DNA of 64,000 nucleotides from assembly GCA_031286695.1 (NCBI GenBank), contig JAITTY010000005.1, forward strand, positions 1,054,001 through 1,118,000, written 5' to 3'. Origin of the DNA: Sphingobacterium sp. (lineage in GTDB: Bacteria; Bacteroidota; Bacteroidia; Sphingobacteriales; Sphingobacteriaceae). Under the pieces are notes generated by a model that did not search any database, had not been told where the DNA came from, and saw only the letters and a list, made by a program, of their open reading frames with translations. Shown piece by piece: positions 36,373-45,780 of this stretch (position 1 is the stretch's first letter; each line of letters opens with the position of its first letter). A program made the translations under genes and the position numbers.

Positions 36373-36560
36373 TTTTTTTATTTTACATTATTATTATCAC
36401 ATTAATCCTATATTCAAAAGGGAAAATGCCAGTAAGGAAATCGAAAAAAGAGAGGTATAATACTTGGGTTATTGAACACGGTCATACTGTTTTTAAGTAC
36501 ACCGTTAGACTACTGATAATTTATACTATTGTTTTAATTTTCATGAAGATCAATTTATAG
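36369..36560 (+). CDS. small two-helix membrane protein, possible immunity protein
   Basis: 63 residues. Two membrane segments (IFLFYIIIITLILYS, about 2-16, and YTVRLLIIYTIVLIFM, about 44-59) flank a basic linker (GKMPVRKSKKERYN). Its ATG overlaps the stop of the preceding relic as ATGA (36369-36372), so it was translationally coupled to it. That arrangement is common for toxin-immunity pairs; the function itself is not shown. Confidence 0.5.
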   Translation: MIFLFYIIIITLILYSKGKMPVRKSKKERYNTWVIEHGHTVFKYTVRLLIIYTIVLIFMKINL

Positions 36561-36825
36561 CCCACAATAGATTTAAAGATTCTTTTAATATTTTTTGAAG
36601 TTTTTTCTAAAATTAAAGGGTGTCAATTTGTATACTTTACCTGTTCCCTTGGTATAATTTCAACAAAATCGCTATCATACAAAAGATACTATTGCCGAGC
36701 CTCCTAATAACATAAACGAGAAGAGCAAAGAAATATTTTGAATAATTTTTATCCAAATAAACCAATAAGGCTTTATTATTATCAAATTTATCATATGCTT
36801 GGATCTGAGATATATTTTTGTGCAT
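36561..36825. other. AT-rich intergenic region downstream of tRNA-Leu
   Basis: No supported gene. A 62-codon minus-strand frame beginning at 36825 and an overlapping one at 36896 start inside the tRNA terminator or the tRNA, and were not accepted. Confidence 0.3.
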
Positions 36826-36860
36826 AAAAAAAGGAGACAACTATTTACTAGTGTCTCCTT
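36826..36860 (-). terminator. terminator of tRNA-Leu
   Basis: AAGGAGACA (36831-36839) pairs with TGTCTCCTT (36852-36860); on the minus strand a run of seven T follows the stem. Confidence 0.85.
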
Positions 36861-36863
36861 AAG

Positions 36864-36947
36864 TGCCCAGGAGCAGATTCGAACTGCCACGCCCATGCGA
36901 GCGCCACCCCCTCAAGATGGTGCGTCTACCAATTTCGCCACCTGGGC
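36864..36947 (-). tRNA. tRNA-Leu (anticodon GAG)
   Basis: 84 nt. Acceptor GCCCAGG pairs with CCTGGGC, discriminator A73. The anticodon stem CCATC/GGTGG encloses TTGAGGG, giving GAG. A long variable arm (GCGCTCGCATGGGCG region) is present as expected for a class II tRNA, and the T loop reads GTTCGAATC. No CCA is encoded. Confidence 0.95.
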
Positions 36948-37021
36948 TCATATTCACCTTTGGTATCACAAAAATAAAGATTTTTCGCTCTTTTACAAGT
37001 CGAAAATAGCTTTTTACAGCA

Positions 37022-37900
37022 TTATTTTACTAAATTCCTATTGATCAAGGTTCTAATTACACCGTCGACAAGTCCAACTCTTGGAACGATGATTTGTTTT
37101 AGACGACCATACTTCATAATCGTCAGGAAAATCTCACTCGCAGGTATAATTACATCCGCACGATCTTCGTTTAAACCCAATAAAATAATACGTTCTTTTA
37201 AAGAAAAGGAAGCTAAATGTTCGTATACCGCTTTTAATTTGGCATAGGATAATGGTTTATCCAATTTTTCATTGGAGAGGCGTGCAAGCTTATTAATATT
37301 ACCGCCAGTACCGATCCCAACCACTTGCTTATACATATGCGTATTGCTGCGTACCCATTCCCTCAATTCATCCCAGGTTTCTGCCTTATCCTGATTATCC
37401 AAAATACGGATTGTACCCAAGTTGAAAGACTTAGAATTAACCAAAACACCATTGGCAAATAACGATAATTCAGTACTACCGCCACCCACATCAATGTAAA
37501 GGTAAACTTTGTCCTTTTCCATCTTATTATCCCAATGGCTATTGTAAATAATCTCAGCCTCCTTCGCTCCTTCGATAATATCGATATTTATACCATTTTT
37601 CTTGACCTCCGCAACAATGTCAGCCCCATTTCGCGCATCACGCATGGCCGAAGTCGCACAGGCCATATAATCCTCCACATTATAAACATCCATCAGCTCC
37701 CGAAAAGCTTTCATCGTTTTGATCAAACTCTCGGCTTTCCTAGGTGAAATTTCCTGATGAATAAACGCATCATCCCCCAAACGGAGTGGAACACGTAACA
37801 GTGTATTTTTCTTAAAATTATATTGGTCTTTCTGTCCTATAATGTCAGCTATCAAAAGACGGACTGCATTGGAGCCTATATCTATTGCGGCGTATCTCAC
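37022..37900 (-). CDS. Ppx/GppA family phosphatase (exopolyphosphatase-like)
   Basis: 292 residues, ASKHA-type fold. Signatures: YAAIDIGSNAVRLLIADI (about 3-20), the phosphate loop VYLYIDVGGGSTELSLF (about 132-148), and GIGTGGNINKLARL (about 196-209). It would degrade polyphosphate or the guanosine pentaphosphate alarmone. At about 300 residues it is the short form lacking the C-terminal HD-like domains of Ppx/GppA from proteobacteria, as is usual in Bacteroidota. Confidence 0.9.
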   Translation of the reverse strand: MRYAAIDIGSNAVRLLIADIIGQKDQYNFKKNTLLRVPLRLGDDAFIHQEISPRKAESLIKTMKAFRELMDVYNVEDYMACATSAMRDARNGADIVAEVKKNGINIDIIEGAKEAEIIYNSHWDNKMEKDKVYLYIDVGGGSTELSLFANGVLVNSKSFNLGTIRILDNQDKAETWDELREWVRSNTHMYKQVVGIGTGGNINKLARLSNEKLDKPLSYAKLKAVYEHLASFSLKERIILLGLNEDRADVIIPASEIFLTIMKYGRLKQIIVPRVGLVDGVIRTLINRNLVK

Positions 37901-38209
37901 TTTATATACGATTTCATTAAATTACGCTAAAATAAACACAGTAATTAAAAACTATGTTACACAAATGTTAAGTTATCATTAATTTAACAAATAACAAATG
38001 ATTATTGCAAGGAAACTTACTCGAACAAACGCTATTATTGTCATACAATAAAATAGAACCTTCCATTTGATCAAAAACAGGATCAATCCCGCTGCAAAAA
38101 GATTTCATTGACCATCAGCCTACTCAGCAAATAATCCTGCTTCTAGTCGAACCTCAGCACCAAGCACAATTCCATACAGAAAATCTAGTATTGCCAGCAA
38201 AAAACTCAT
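37901..38209. other. intergenic region with a possible small relic
   Basis: On the minus strand a short frame from 38208 (MSFLLAILDFLYGIVLGAEV..., 29 codons) is followed after stops by ...NLFAAGLILFLIKW in the same direction. It may be a decayed membrane-protein fragment; evidence is weak. Nothing else recognised. Confidence 0.25.
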
Positions 38210-38247
38210 AAAAAAAAAGGAATATTCATTTTAATGAATACTCCTTT
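38210..38247 (-). terminator. terminator of the DUF4142-like gene
   Basis: A 15-bp stem with one mismatch (38216-38230 with 38233-38247) followed on the minus strand by a long T run. Confidence 0.8.
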
Positions 38248-38267
38248 CCTTCTATTTACCTTATTTC

Positions 38268-38810
38268 TTAGTGATGGTGTTCTTCAACTTTACCACCAGC
38301 TAATTTATAGATCTCTTCCACTTTTTTCAAAGACTCCTCTGAAAGGTGAATAACATCCTTGTTTGTATTGTGTTCTTCATGAGACAATCTTGTATTGATC
38401 TCACCTTGCTTTTCAACTACTAGTGCTAAAAATGCTTTATCGTTGAATGCCGCTGTACTGTCCGAACCAATTGAAGCCGGAACCTGAAATGCAGGCACAC
38501 CACGTTGCGCATCGCCAACATGCAATTCTTTTGCTAAATTGTCTAATTCTGGCAACACTGTTGCGTAAGCTTCTTTAATCTTTGCAGCTACATTTTTCAC
38601 CTCAGCTGAGGTAGATTGTTTTGCAGCTACATCAGCAAGATTTACCAAGTAGTTTCCATTTTCGCCAACGAATTTAATCATTGCAAAGGCATCACCATCC
38701 GCTAAGGATGCATTAGAGTATTGACGCTGTCTATCTGCAGCTGTTTGACCACAAGATGCAAATAATGTACCCGCACAAGCCGCAACAATAAATAACTTAT
38801 TAATCTTCAT
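38268..38810 (-). CDS. DUF4142-like lipoprotein
   Basis: 180 residues with a lipoprotein signal ending FASC (Cys20). The mature protein is helical: DAFAMIKFVGENGNYLVNLADVA, then TSAEVKNVAAKIKEAYATVL, then LSHEEHNTNKDVIHLSEESL. This is the pattern of DUF4142 (ferritin-like helical bundles in Bacteroidota periplasm). A His-rich tail (EEHHH) might bind metal. Function unknown. It lies 76 nt downstream of ppc on the same strand. Confidence 0.7.
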   Translation of the reverse strand: MKINKLFIVAACAGTLFASCGQTAADRQRQYSNASLADGDAFAMIKFVGENGNYLVNLADVAAKQSTSAEVKNVAAKIKEAYATVLPELDNLAKELHVGDAQRGVPAFQVPASIGSDSTAAFNDKAFLALVVEKQGEINTRLSHEEHNTNKDVIHLSEESLKKVEEIYKLAGGKVEEHHH

Positions 38811-38885
38811 ATCAATTTTGTTAACTATACAAAAGTAGATAAAATATATGTTCTCCGAAACTCTATCCGTGAAAAGAAATAAAAA

Positions 38886-41462
38886 TTACGCAACATTTCT
38901 TCCTGCATTCACCACCCCAAAGATTGTACGCGCTATTAACTTCGAATAATCTTCGCGTTGTGCATCAGTCAGCTGATCCGAATTCAATGCACGAATTGCA
39001 AAATGCTGTATAACCAATAACGGTAATACAATTCCCTCGCGCGCTAAAATAGATTCACGATCCACAGGATAGTTCTCCATCAATTTTGAGGTTCCGCTCA
39101 ATTTTAACAAATATTCTTTTGTTATCTGATACTCGGCATATAACGTTTTCCAAAAATCACCATAAATAGGATCATCTTTCATATAGGCTGTGATATCAAA
39201 GTTGGACTTTGTCATCGACATCATACAGTTGTCGATCAATGTCTGGAAAAACCCGGATGACACATACAATTGCTGCACGTCTTTCCAAAGGTTATTTTTT
39301 TCAGCCCATTGCAACGCTGTTCCGACACCATAAAATCCAGGAATATTTTGTTTCAGCTGGCTCCATGAAGTTACAAAACTAATCGCCCGCAAATCTTCCA
39401 ATCGCAATTCACGACCTGAGTTACGTTTTACAGGTCTACTTGAAATATTGATCGAGGATAGCGCTTTCAATGGCGACATCGTTTCCAAGTACGGTAAGAA
39501 CAATTCATTCGTGCGTAGATCCATAAACTTATGATGGCTCAGCTCAGCCAGCTTATCAATGATCTCCTGCTGATGTTTGGTTAAGGTATCCCCCACACGT
39601 TGTTTCAAATCTGAAATAATTCCGGCGTGCAAAAGTTGCTCAATATTAAATCGTGCCGTATCTAAGGAACCATACTGGCTACTGATTGTTTGTCCTTGAA
39701 TCGTCAATTGAATATGATCGTTGGCAATCTCCTTACCCATAGATGCATAAAAACGTTGTGTTTTACCACCACCACGTGCTGGAGGCCCACCACGACCGTC
39801 AAAAAACACCAAATCGACATCGTACTCGCGTGATATCGCCGTAAGTTCGATTTTTGCACGGTAAATCGACCAGTTCGCCATCAGATATCCACCGTCTTTG
39901 GTGCTATCTGAATACCCCAACATAATCGTCTGTTTGTTTCCTCTTCGTTTCAAATGGGCCTTATACTCCTTATTACTGTACAAGGTTTTCATCACATCTG
40001 CTGCTCGCGTCAAGTCATCAACGGTCTCAAACAAGGGCACAAAATCGATCGTTAAAGCATCTTTCTTCCATCCAGACCATAAAAATAATTGACGCAGTCC
40101 TAGGATATCACTTGCCTGCTGGCAATTACTGATGATAAAGCGTTGTGCAGCTCGCTCAGAACCGGAACGTTGAATCTCCTTTAACAATTTTATCACGCCC
40201 GAAGTATCTTTCGTTAACGGATCCGCATCCTCTCCCACCGTTAAGTCAAGTTCTTTGAATTTTAATGCTTTTTGCTTATCATTTTCACTAAGCTCCAGAT
40301 AATCCAATGGCATTCCAGTCTTTTCCTGGTTGTGCTGAATCAGATAATTAGTCGCCTCACGTAATATGCGGCTGTCTTGTCTGATATCCAGCGTCGTAAA
40401 GAAACAACCAAAAGTCATCACTTTGCGGAGTAAATCATCAACGATCTCCACAAAAAGTCCATTGTGATATTCCTCCAAAACATTTTTGATTGCTTTTAGA
40501 TTGGTGATAATATTATCGGTTTCGTCTGCTGGATGTTCAACCGGATTAAAACTGTTATCGTAGAACAATGTCTGTAGGTTTTCCATATACTCCTCTACAC
40601 CTCTAAATGTGATGCGTCGTCTTACGATACGAAAATCCCTATAGTAACATCTAAACAAAATAGTACGTAGCAATGCGGCAACTTTCTTGGTGCTATCAAC
40701 ACTTACGTTAGGATTACCATCACGGTCACCTCCCGGCCAAAAGCCCAATTCGATCAATTGTTTTACTTCTTCCGTATCTACGTCCAATTCATCATCAATA
40801 AAGGCCTGAATTTCCGATGCTACTTTATAAAACACGTTTTCCAAAAACCAAGCTAAGCTCGCAGCCTCATCAACTGGAGTCGGTTTATTTTTATTGATGA
40901 AAGGTGTTTTACCCAATTGCTGTAACAGCAGGTGGATACTATGAATATCATTGGTCTTGATTGCATCAATCAGGTCGTTGATAATACCTAATACTGGTCC
41001 GGGATAAAATTGGGTAGGGTGTGCAGTCAACACAAGACGCACAGAAAAATCCTTCAATTTTGATACAATCTTACGGCGCATATCATCACTGCCTTCGGCA
41101 TTTTTTATTAATGCTCCCAAGACATTTTCGTCATCGCCGCGGCCCACCATCTGAAAAGAAGAGTCTTCTATCGCATCAAATAAAACAACCTGACGCTCTA
41201 TATATTGAACAAATCGAAACAACAAATCAATACGTTGCTCTTCCGAAGAAAATTCCTCATGCTGATCGAAGAAACTCTTTATAATCTCATCAGGAGTTAA
41301 ATGCTGATCCACACCCTTTTCACATTGCTTTGCAAAAAATGGTAATAAAGTACCGGTATCTTTAACACGTTGAAATGGCAATGTTAAAAACAAACTTTTG
41401 AAAAGCTCAAAGCGTGTCAATACCTCGTCCTGAAAGACGGCTTCATTTTTACTTTGCTTCAT
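38886..41462 (-). CDS. ppc: phosphoenolpyruvate carboxylase
   Basis: 858 residues from the ATG at 41462; a TTG at 41486 would add eight. It carboxylates PEP to oxaloacetate to refill the TCA cycle. The first active-site block is VLTAHPTQ (catalytic His148), the second is FFDGRGGPPARGGGKT near residue 570, matching the HGRGGxxxRGGG loop. Other conserved blocks are LGYSDSTKDGGYL and TIQGQTISSQYG. The usual TAHPTE reads TAHPTQ, and the C-terminal end RNTG reads GRNVA, a divergence from the proteobacterial enzyme. Confidence 0.93.
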   Translation of the reverse strand: MKQSKNEAVFQDEVLTRFELFKSLFLTLPFQRVKDTGTLLPFFAKQCEKGVDQHLTPDEIIKSFFDQHEEFSSEEQRIDLLFRFVQYIERQVVLFDAIEDSSFQMVGRGDDENVLGALIKNAEGSDDMRRKIVSKLKDFSVRLVLTAHPTQFYPGPVLGIINDLIDAIKTNDIHSIHLLLQQLGKTPFINKNKPTPVDEAASLAWFLENVFYKVASEIQAFIDDELDVDTEEVKQLIELGFWPGGDRDGNPNVSVDSTKKVAALLRTILFRCYYRDFRIVRRRITFRGVEEYMENLQTLFYDNSFNPVEHPADETDNIITNLKAIKNVLEEYHNGLFVEIVDDLLRKVMTFGCFFTTLDIRQDSRILREATNYLIQHNQEKTGMPLDYLELSENDKQKALKFKELDLTVGEDADPLTKDTSGVIKLLKEIQRSGSERAAQRFIISNCQQASDILGLRQLFLWSGWKKDALTIDFVPLFETVDDLTRAADVMKTLYSNKEYKAHLKRRGNKQTIMLGYSDSTKDGGYLMANWSIYRAKIELTAISREYDVDLVFFDGRGGPPARGGGKTQRFYASMGKEIANDHIQLTIQGQTISSQYGSLDTARFNIEQLLHAGIISDLKQRVGDTLTKHQQEIIDKLAELSHHKFMDLRTNELFLPYLETMSPLKALSSINISSRPVKRNSGRELRLEDLRAISFVTSWSQLKQNIPGFYGVGTALQWAEKNNLWKDVQQLYVSSGFFQTLIDNCMMSMTKSNFDITAYMKDDPIYGDFWKTLYAEYQITKEYLLKLSGTSKLMENYPVDRESILAREGIVLPLLVIQHFAIRALNSDQLTDAQREDYSKLIARTIFGVVNAGRNVA

Positions 41463-41850
41463 ATTTAAATCTTTGAAAGTGGTCAAGAGAGTTTAGGTGA
41501 CTCTTGAAATTTTGTAATGTCTCTGAAATTACCCTATGGCTCCAAATATAACAATATTATAGCTAAACAAATAAAAAAATATAAATTAATCAAAAAAACA
41601 ATTAAAATTTTAAAAACATACTAACAAATTTTAGTAATTTTTCATTTTTAACACATTAACCCAGCACAGTATAGCAATGAAAGACCTTGAGAACCTGATC
41701 CCCTTAGGCCCCGCTGCAAAATGGACCATCCCTGATCAGACAGGAACCTAATACCTATCTCGCTATCATCAGTACCAAAAAGAGCAAACATAGCGGAACA
41801 ATTGTTTTTAATATGAAAAGCAATTTATCTAAGTTTGTACTATACACATT
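41463..41850. other. intergenic region between ppc and the FUSC gene
   Basis: 388 nt, very AT-rich at 41560-41650. A 24-codon frame with ATG at 41676 (MKDLENLIPLGPAAKWTIP...) may be a relic of a lost gene. The FUSC promoter lies at the right end. Confidence 0.3.
41830..41837 (+). promoter_or_regulatory. putative -7 box (TAAGTTTG) for the FUSC gene
   Basis: Exact TAnnTTTG match, 13 nt before the ATG at 41851. TTG at 41802-41804 is 25 nt upstream, a little beyond the usual spacing. Confidence 0.5.
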
Positions 41851-44043
41851 ATGAAACAGACACAAGAAATAAAAAGTTTTTTCTATAGCCAATATTTTGC
41901 AGATGGACTCCGAATTACCATCGGATGTATTGTGCCTGTCCTAATCTTTGCAACCATCGGGCAATTTACCAATGGAACCATTGTTTCCCTAGGAGCGCTC
42001 TTGGTAGGCCTCTCAGATACACCCGGAGCACCTAGCCATAGAAGGAAAGGCATGATTGCGGGTGCGATATTGACTACGTTAACTTTTATTCTAACCAATA
42101 TAGTTAATCAAAATGTATATCTATTGGCAATTTTCATCGGAGTAGCCTGCTTTATCTTTGCCATGTTTGCGGTTTTCAATGGAAGAGCCGCCAACGTAGG
42201 TCTCATGTGCATCCTGATGATGTTGATCCATGTACAGATTCACTACCCCCTTGCTGAAGCCATCAACTATTTAGGCTTCTATACTTTAGGTGGATTATGG
42301 TATATTGCCATTAGTCTTTCCATTACCCAAGCACGTCCTTATAGGTTGGCCGAACAGGAGCTATCAGAAACAATTCGCTATGTTGCCGAATATATACGGC
42401 TGAAAGCAAATTTTTACGACGCCAAAATTGATAATGATAAAAACTACCTAAAACTCATTGACAAACAAGTTGAAGTCAATCAGCATCAGGAAAATCTACG
42501 GGATGTATTGTTTCAGAGTAAACGATCGATTAAAGACACTACAAAGGTGGGGCGTTATTTAACCCTCGTTTTCAACGATATTGTCGATCTCTTTGAGCAA
42601 AGTATGGCAGCGCACTACGATTACAATACCATCAGCGAACGCTTTGGACCTACAGGCATCTTGGAAGATTTTAAAAATGTGATTTTAAAATATACCAATG
42701 AGCTTGACAATTTAGCCTATCAGCTTAATACAAATACACAGCCAAAACCATTGTACGACTTCGATTCGGATCTCAGTCGTCTTCACACTAAAATCGATCA
42801 ACTAGATAAAAATCAAGAGTATAGCACCTTCGCCTTACGCAAGGTGTTGATCAATTTGCGTGATCTGGTTCGCCGGATCAAAAATATCTATGGTTACTCA
42901 CATCTACAACCTGACGATGTCAAACGAAAAGAAATTGACGATGCAAAACGCTTTGTTCAAAGCTCTGCAATTGATTTCAAAAAGTTCCGCGAAAATCTTA
43001 CCCTAAAATCCACCATCTTTCGACATGCATGCCGCATGGCAATTGTCATGTCGGTCACTTACTACGTGTTTGAGGTCACCAATATCACCAATAATGTGTA
43101 CTGGATCCTCCTCACCATCATGGTTATCCTAAAACCCGGCTTCGGGCTCACAAAGGAGAGAAATATCCAGCGTCTCATCGGCACAACGATAGGTGGACTC
43201 ATCGGAGCCCTTATCTTATTAACCATACATGACCCAACTATACTATTTGTTCTCTTGGTATTCTTTTTTCTGACAGCATATAGCTTATTCCGCGTCAATT
43301 ATGTTATTGCTGTACTTTTTATGACACCCTATGTATTAATTATGCTGAGCTTCGTCAGTGCTAATACACTGGACGTCACGAAAGAACGAATCTTGGACAC
43401 CTTTATTGGGGGCATGATTGCATTCTTATCCAGTTATATTATTTTTCCAAATTGGGAGAGCATGCAAGTCAAGGAATCCATGCGAAAGCTACTCATCGCC
43501 AACTACAATTACATCTTTCAGGCATTGAAAGAAATTGCGGGCCAAGCGCCTTCCATCACGGATTACAAACTAACCCGCAAGGCAGTCTACGTTGAAACGG
43601 CCAATATGGGTTCGACGTTCCAACGTATGCTTACGGAACCTAAGAAACGTCAAAAATATAGCAAGGAAGTCAATAAATTCGTCATATTCAATCATATTCT
43701 AGCTTCTTTTTCGGTGACGTTAATGAACCATATCGACGAGATGGACAATAATTATATTAATAAGGATCACGTTCGAACGATTCGAAAAATACTAAGTTCC
43801 CTGGAACAATCGATTCAACTGCTACATTCTGACGATAGCGTCAATGCGTTTGTTCCTTTGGCAATCGAAATTCCCAACGACCAATTTGATAGTACAGATG
43901 TCAGTTCAGTTGATGGACAGCTATTGAGCGAACAACTGGACTTTCTCAATAAAATTGCACAGGACCTGCATAAAATAGTTCAGGACCTTCACGCTAAAAG
44001 CACAGCAATGTCAGAAAATGAACTACCTAAAGCTTTAAGCTGA
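41851..44043 (+). CDS. FUSC family inner-membrane protein (YccS-like)
   Basis: 730 residues in the arrangement of FUSC/YccS proteins: a first membrane bundle (about 20-150: GLRITIGCIVPVLIFATIG, ILTTLTFILTNIV, VYLLAIFIGVACFIFAMFA), a cytoplasmic helical region (about 165-390), a second bundle (about 395-525: TYYVFEVTNITNNVYWILLT, GLTKERNIQRLIGTTIGGL, FVLLVFFFLTAYSLF), and a soluble C-terminal helical tail. The GLTKERNIQRLIGT block is the most conserved part. Related proteins export aromatic acids; the substrate here is unknown. The YpdA gene follows after 31 nt. Confidence 0.88.
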   Translation: MKQTQEIKSFFYSQYFADGLRITIGCIVPVLIFATIGQFTNGTIVSLGALLVGLSDTPGAPSHRRKGMIAGAILTTLTFILTNIVNQNVYLLAIFIGVACFIFAMFAVFNGRAANVGLMCILMMLIHVQIHYPLAEAINYLGFYTLGGLWYIAISLSITQARPYRLAEQELSETIRYVAEYIRLKANFYDAKIDNDKNYLKLIDKQVEVNQHQENLRDVLFQSKRSIKDTTKVGRYLTLVFNDIVDLFEQSMAAHYDYNTISERFGPTGILEDFKNVILKYTNELDNLAYQLNTNTQPKPLYDFDSDLSRLHTKIDQLDKNQEYSTFALRKVLINLRDLVRRIKNIYGYSHLQPDDVKRKEIDDAKRFVQSSAIDFKKFRENLTLKSTIFRHACRMAIVMSVTYYVFEVTNITNNVYWILLTIMVILKPGFGLTKERNIQRLIGTTIGGLIGALILLTIHDPTILFVLLVFFFLTAYSLFRVNYVIAVLFMTPYVLIMLSFVSANTLDVTKERILDTFIGGMIAFLSSYIIFPNWESMQVKESMRKLLIANYNYIFQALKEIAGQAPSITDYKLTRKAVYVETANMGSTFQRMLTEPKKRQKYSKEVNKFVIFNHILASFSVTLMNHIDEMDNNYINKDHVRTIRKILSSLEQSIQLLHSDDSVNAFVPLAIEIPNDQFDSTDVSSVDGQLLSEQLDFLNKIAQDLHKIVQDLHAKSTAMSENELPKALS

Positions 44044-44074
44044 TTTATTCTTTAAAATTCTCGACATTTATACC

Positions 44075-45055
44075 ATGAGCGATACGATAACACGGTACGA
44101 CCTGATTATAGTTGGCGGCGGGCCAATTGGCTTAGCTTGCGCCTTAGAAGCCAAAGAAGCAAATTTAAACTATCTTATTCTTGAAAAGGGCTGCTTGGTC
44201 AACTCACTGTATAATTACCCCCAAAATATGACCTTCTTCTCTTCCTCCGAAAGATTAGAAATAGGCGATATTCCTTTTGTCACAACCAACCCCAAACCAA
44301 AACGCATGGAGGCTTTGGAATATTACCGACGTATACAGCAAAAGTTCGCGCTGGATACCCATCTTTTTGAAGAAGTACTGGAAATTAAAAAAGAGGACAG
44401 GGAGTTTCTGGTCAGCAGCAGCAAAAGTATGTACTTGACCAAGAAAGTCATCATCGCCACAGGTTTTTATGATATACCAATGTTGCTCAATATCCCGGGC
44501 GAAGAACTTCCCAAAGTGAGGCATTACTACGATGATCCACATTATTATAGCAGCCAAAAGGTGATCGTTGTTGGCGCCAGTAATTCATCCATTGATGCTG
44601 CGCTTGAGACCTACCGGAAAGGAGCCCAAGTTTCTTTGGTAATCCGTGGTAGCGAAATCAGCCGTCGGGTAAAATATTGGGTAAAACCAGATATTGAAAA
44701 TCGAATTGCTGCTGGAGAAATCGATGTCTATTATAACAGCCACTTAACAGAAGTTACTCCGACTACTGCACATATCCAAACACCAAACGGTATCGTCGAA
44801 CTCGATAATGATTTTGTACTGGCTTTAACCGGCTATCGACCAAATTTTGATTTTTTGAAAAAGATCGGAATTGATATTCCCGAAGAGGCACCTTGCATTC
44901 CCAGCCATAATGAAGAAACCATGGAGACGAATGTAGCGGGTATATATTTAGCAGGTGTTGTCTGTGGAGGTTTAAATACTCACCTGTGGTTTATTGAGAA
45001 TTCGCGAATTCATGCCAAACAGATTATCGGACACATTTGCTCAACACTCCCTTAA
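44075..45055 (+). CDS. ypdA: YpdA-type bacillithiol disulfide reductase
   Basis: 326 residues of the thioredoxin-reductase-like flavoprotein group. FAD motif IIVGGGPIGLACALEA (about 11-26), NADPH motif KVIVVGASNSSIDAALE (about 165-180), and FVLALTGYRPNFDFL near the C-terminus. The redox CxxC of thioredoxin reductase is absent, as expected for YpdA/Bdr, which reduces bacillithiol disulfide. LVNSLYNYPQNMTFFSSSER is typical of this group. It shares orientation and spacing with the FUSC gene and ends 3 nt before the convergent TetR gene. Confidence 0.85.
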   Translation: MSDTITRYDLIIVGGGPIGLACALEAKEANLNYLILEKGCLVNSLYNYPQNMTFFSSSERLEIGDIPFVTTNPKPKRMEALEYYRRIQQKFALDTHLFEEVLEIKKEDREFLVSSSKSMYLTKKVIIATGFYDIPMLLNIPGEELPKVRHYYDDPHYYSSQKVIVVGASNSSIDAALETYRKGAQVSLVIRGSEISRRVKYWVKPDIENRIAAGEIDVYYNSHLTEVTPTTAHIQTPNGIVELDNDFVLALTGYRPNFDFLKKIGIDIPEEAPCIPSHNEETMETNVAGIYLAGVVCGGLNTHLWFIENSRIHAKQIIGHICSTLP

Positions 45056-45058
45056 CAA

Positions 45059-45676
45059 CTATTTAACGACTTGAAAACGTAAACCATTTAAGAAGATTTT
45101 CATCATTTTCTTCTGTAAACTGAGAATATGGTCAAATTCTTCTTTTGTGGGGAACAACATGTTTTTCATATCTTTCAATATACCCATACGCATACCAAAA
45201 AGCGAATACAAAAGAATCCGGGCCGTTTCGTTGATATCTTCCACCTGTATCTCGCCAGCATCAATACCAATCTTGAGAATCTTCTCGATAATTTCTACTT
45301 CACGCAAATAAGATTCCTTGAAAACCTGTTCCAGTTCATCAGGAAGTTCTTTCACCATCTTCATGGTATATTCAAACAAATTATAATATTGGTTGATGAT
45401 CTTGACGCGCATATCAATGGAATACATCATGATCTCCTCAAAGTCCCCACCTTTCGCAATGACGTCTTCAATGTCTTCGATCATTTTATCAATAACGTAT
45501 TCGAAAACTGCAGAATATAAGCTATTCTTATCCGGAAAATAATAATACAGCAATGCTTTTGAAAAATTGAGATCTTTGGCTATTTCCGACATCGTTGTTT
45601 TAGCCATTCCAAAATGTGCAAAGCGCCTTGTCGCAGCTTCTAGAATTTTGATTCTTTTTACATCTGCATTACCCAT
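45059..45676 (-). CDS. TetR/AcrR family transcriptional regulator
   Basis: 205 residues. The DNA-binding domain is clear: ILEAATRRFAHFGMAKTTMS, then EIAKDLNFSKALLYYYFPDK, about 9-50. The C-terminal domain is helical and rich in Met and Ile, a typical hydrophobic ligand pocket. It converges on ypdA with only 3 nt between stop codons and is divergent from murB. The target is not evident. Confidence 0.88.
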   Translation of the reverse strand: MGNADVKRIKILEAATRRFAHFGMAKTTMSEIAKDLNFSKALLYYYFPDKNSLYSAVFEYVIDKMIEDIEDVIAKGGDFEEIMMYSIDMRVKIINQYYNLFEYTMKMVKELPDELEQVFKESYLREVEIIEKILKIGIDAGEIQVEDINETARILLYSLFGMRMGILKDMKNMLFPTKEEFDHILSLQKKMMKIFLNGLRFQVVK

Positions 45677-45780
45677 TAAACTTATATTTTTTATCGTTAA
45701 ATAAACGGTTTATACTATCTTTACCGATTATCATGCTAAAGATAGCTGATTTTTTTGAATTTCTGAAAACTAAAGTCAAT

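Noticed and set aside
36637..36896. Two overlapping small minus-strand frames downstream of tRNA-Leu
   Set aside because: They start inside the tRNA terminator or the tRNA and have no protein support.
41676..41750. 24-codon ORF between ppc and the FUSC gene
   Set aside because: Too short to support; may be a relic or chance.
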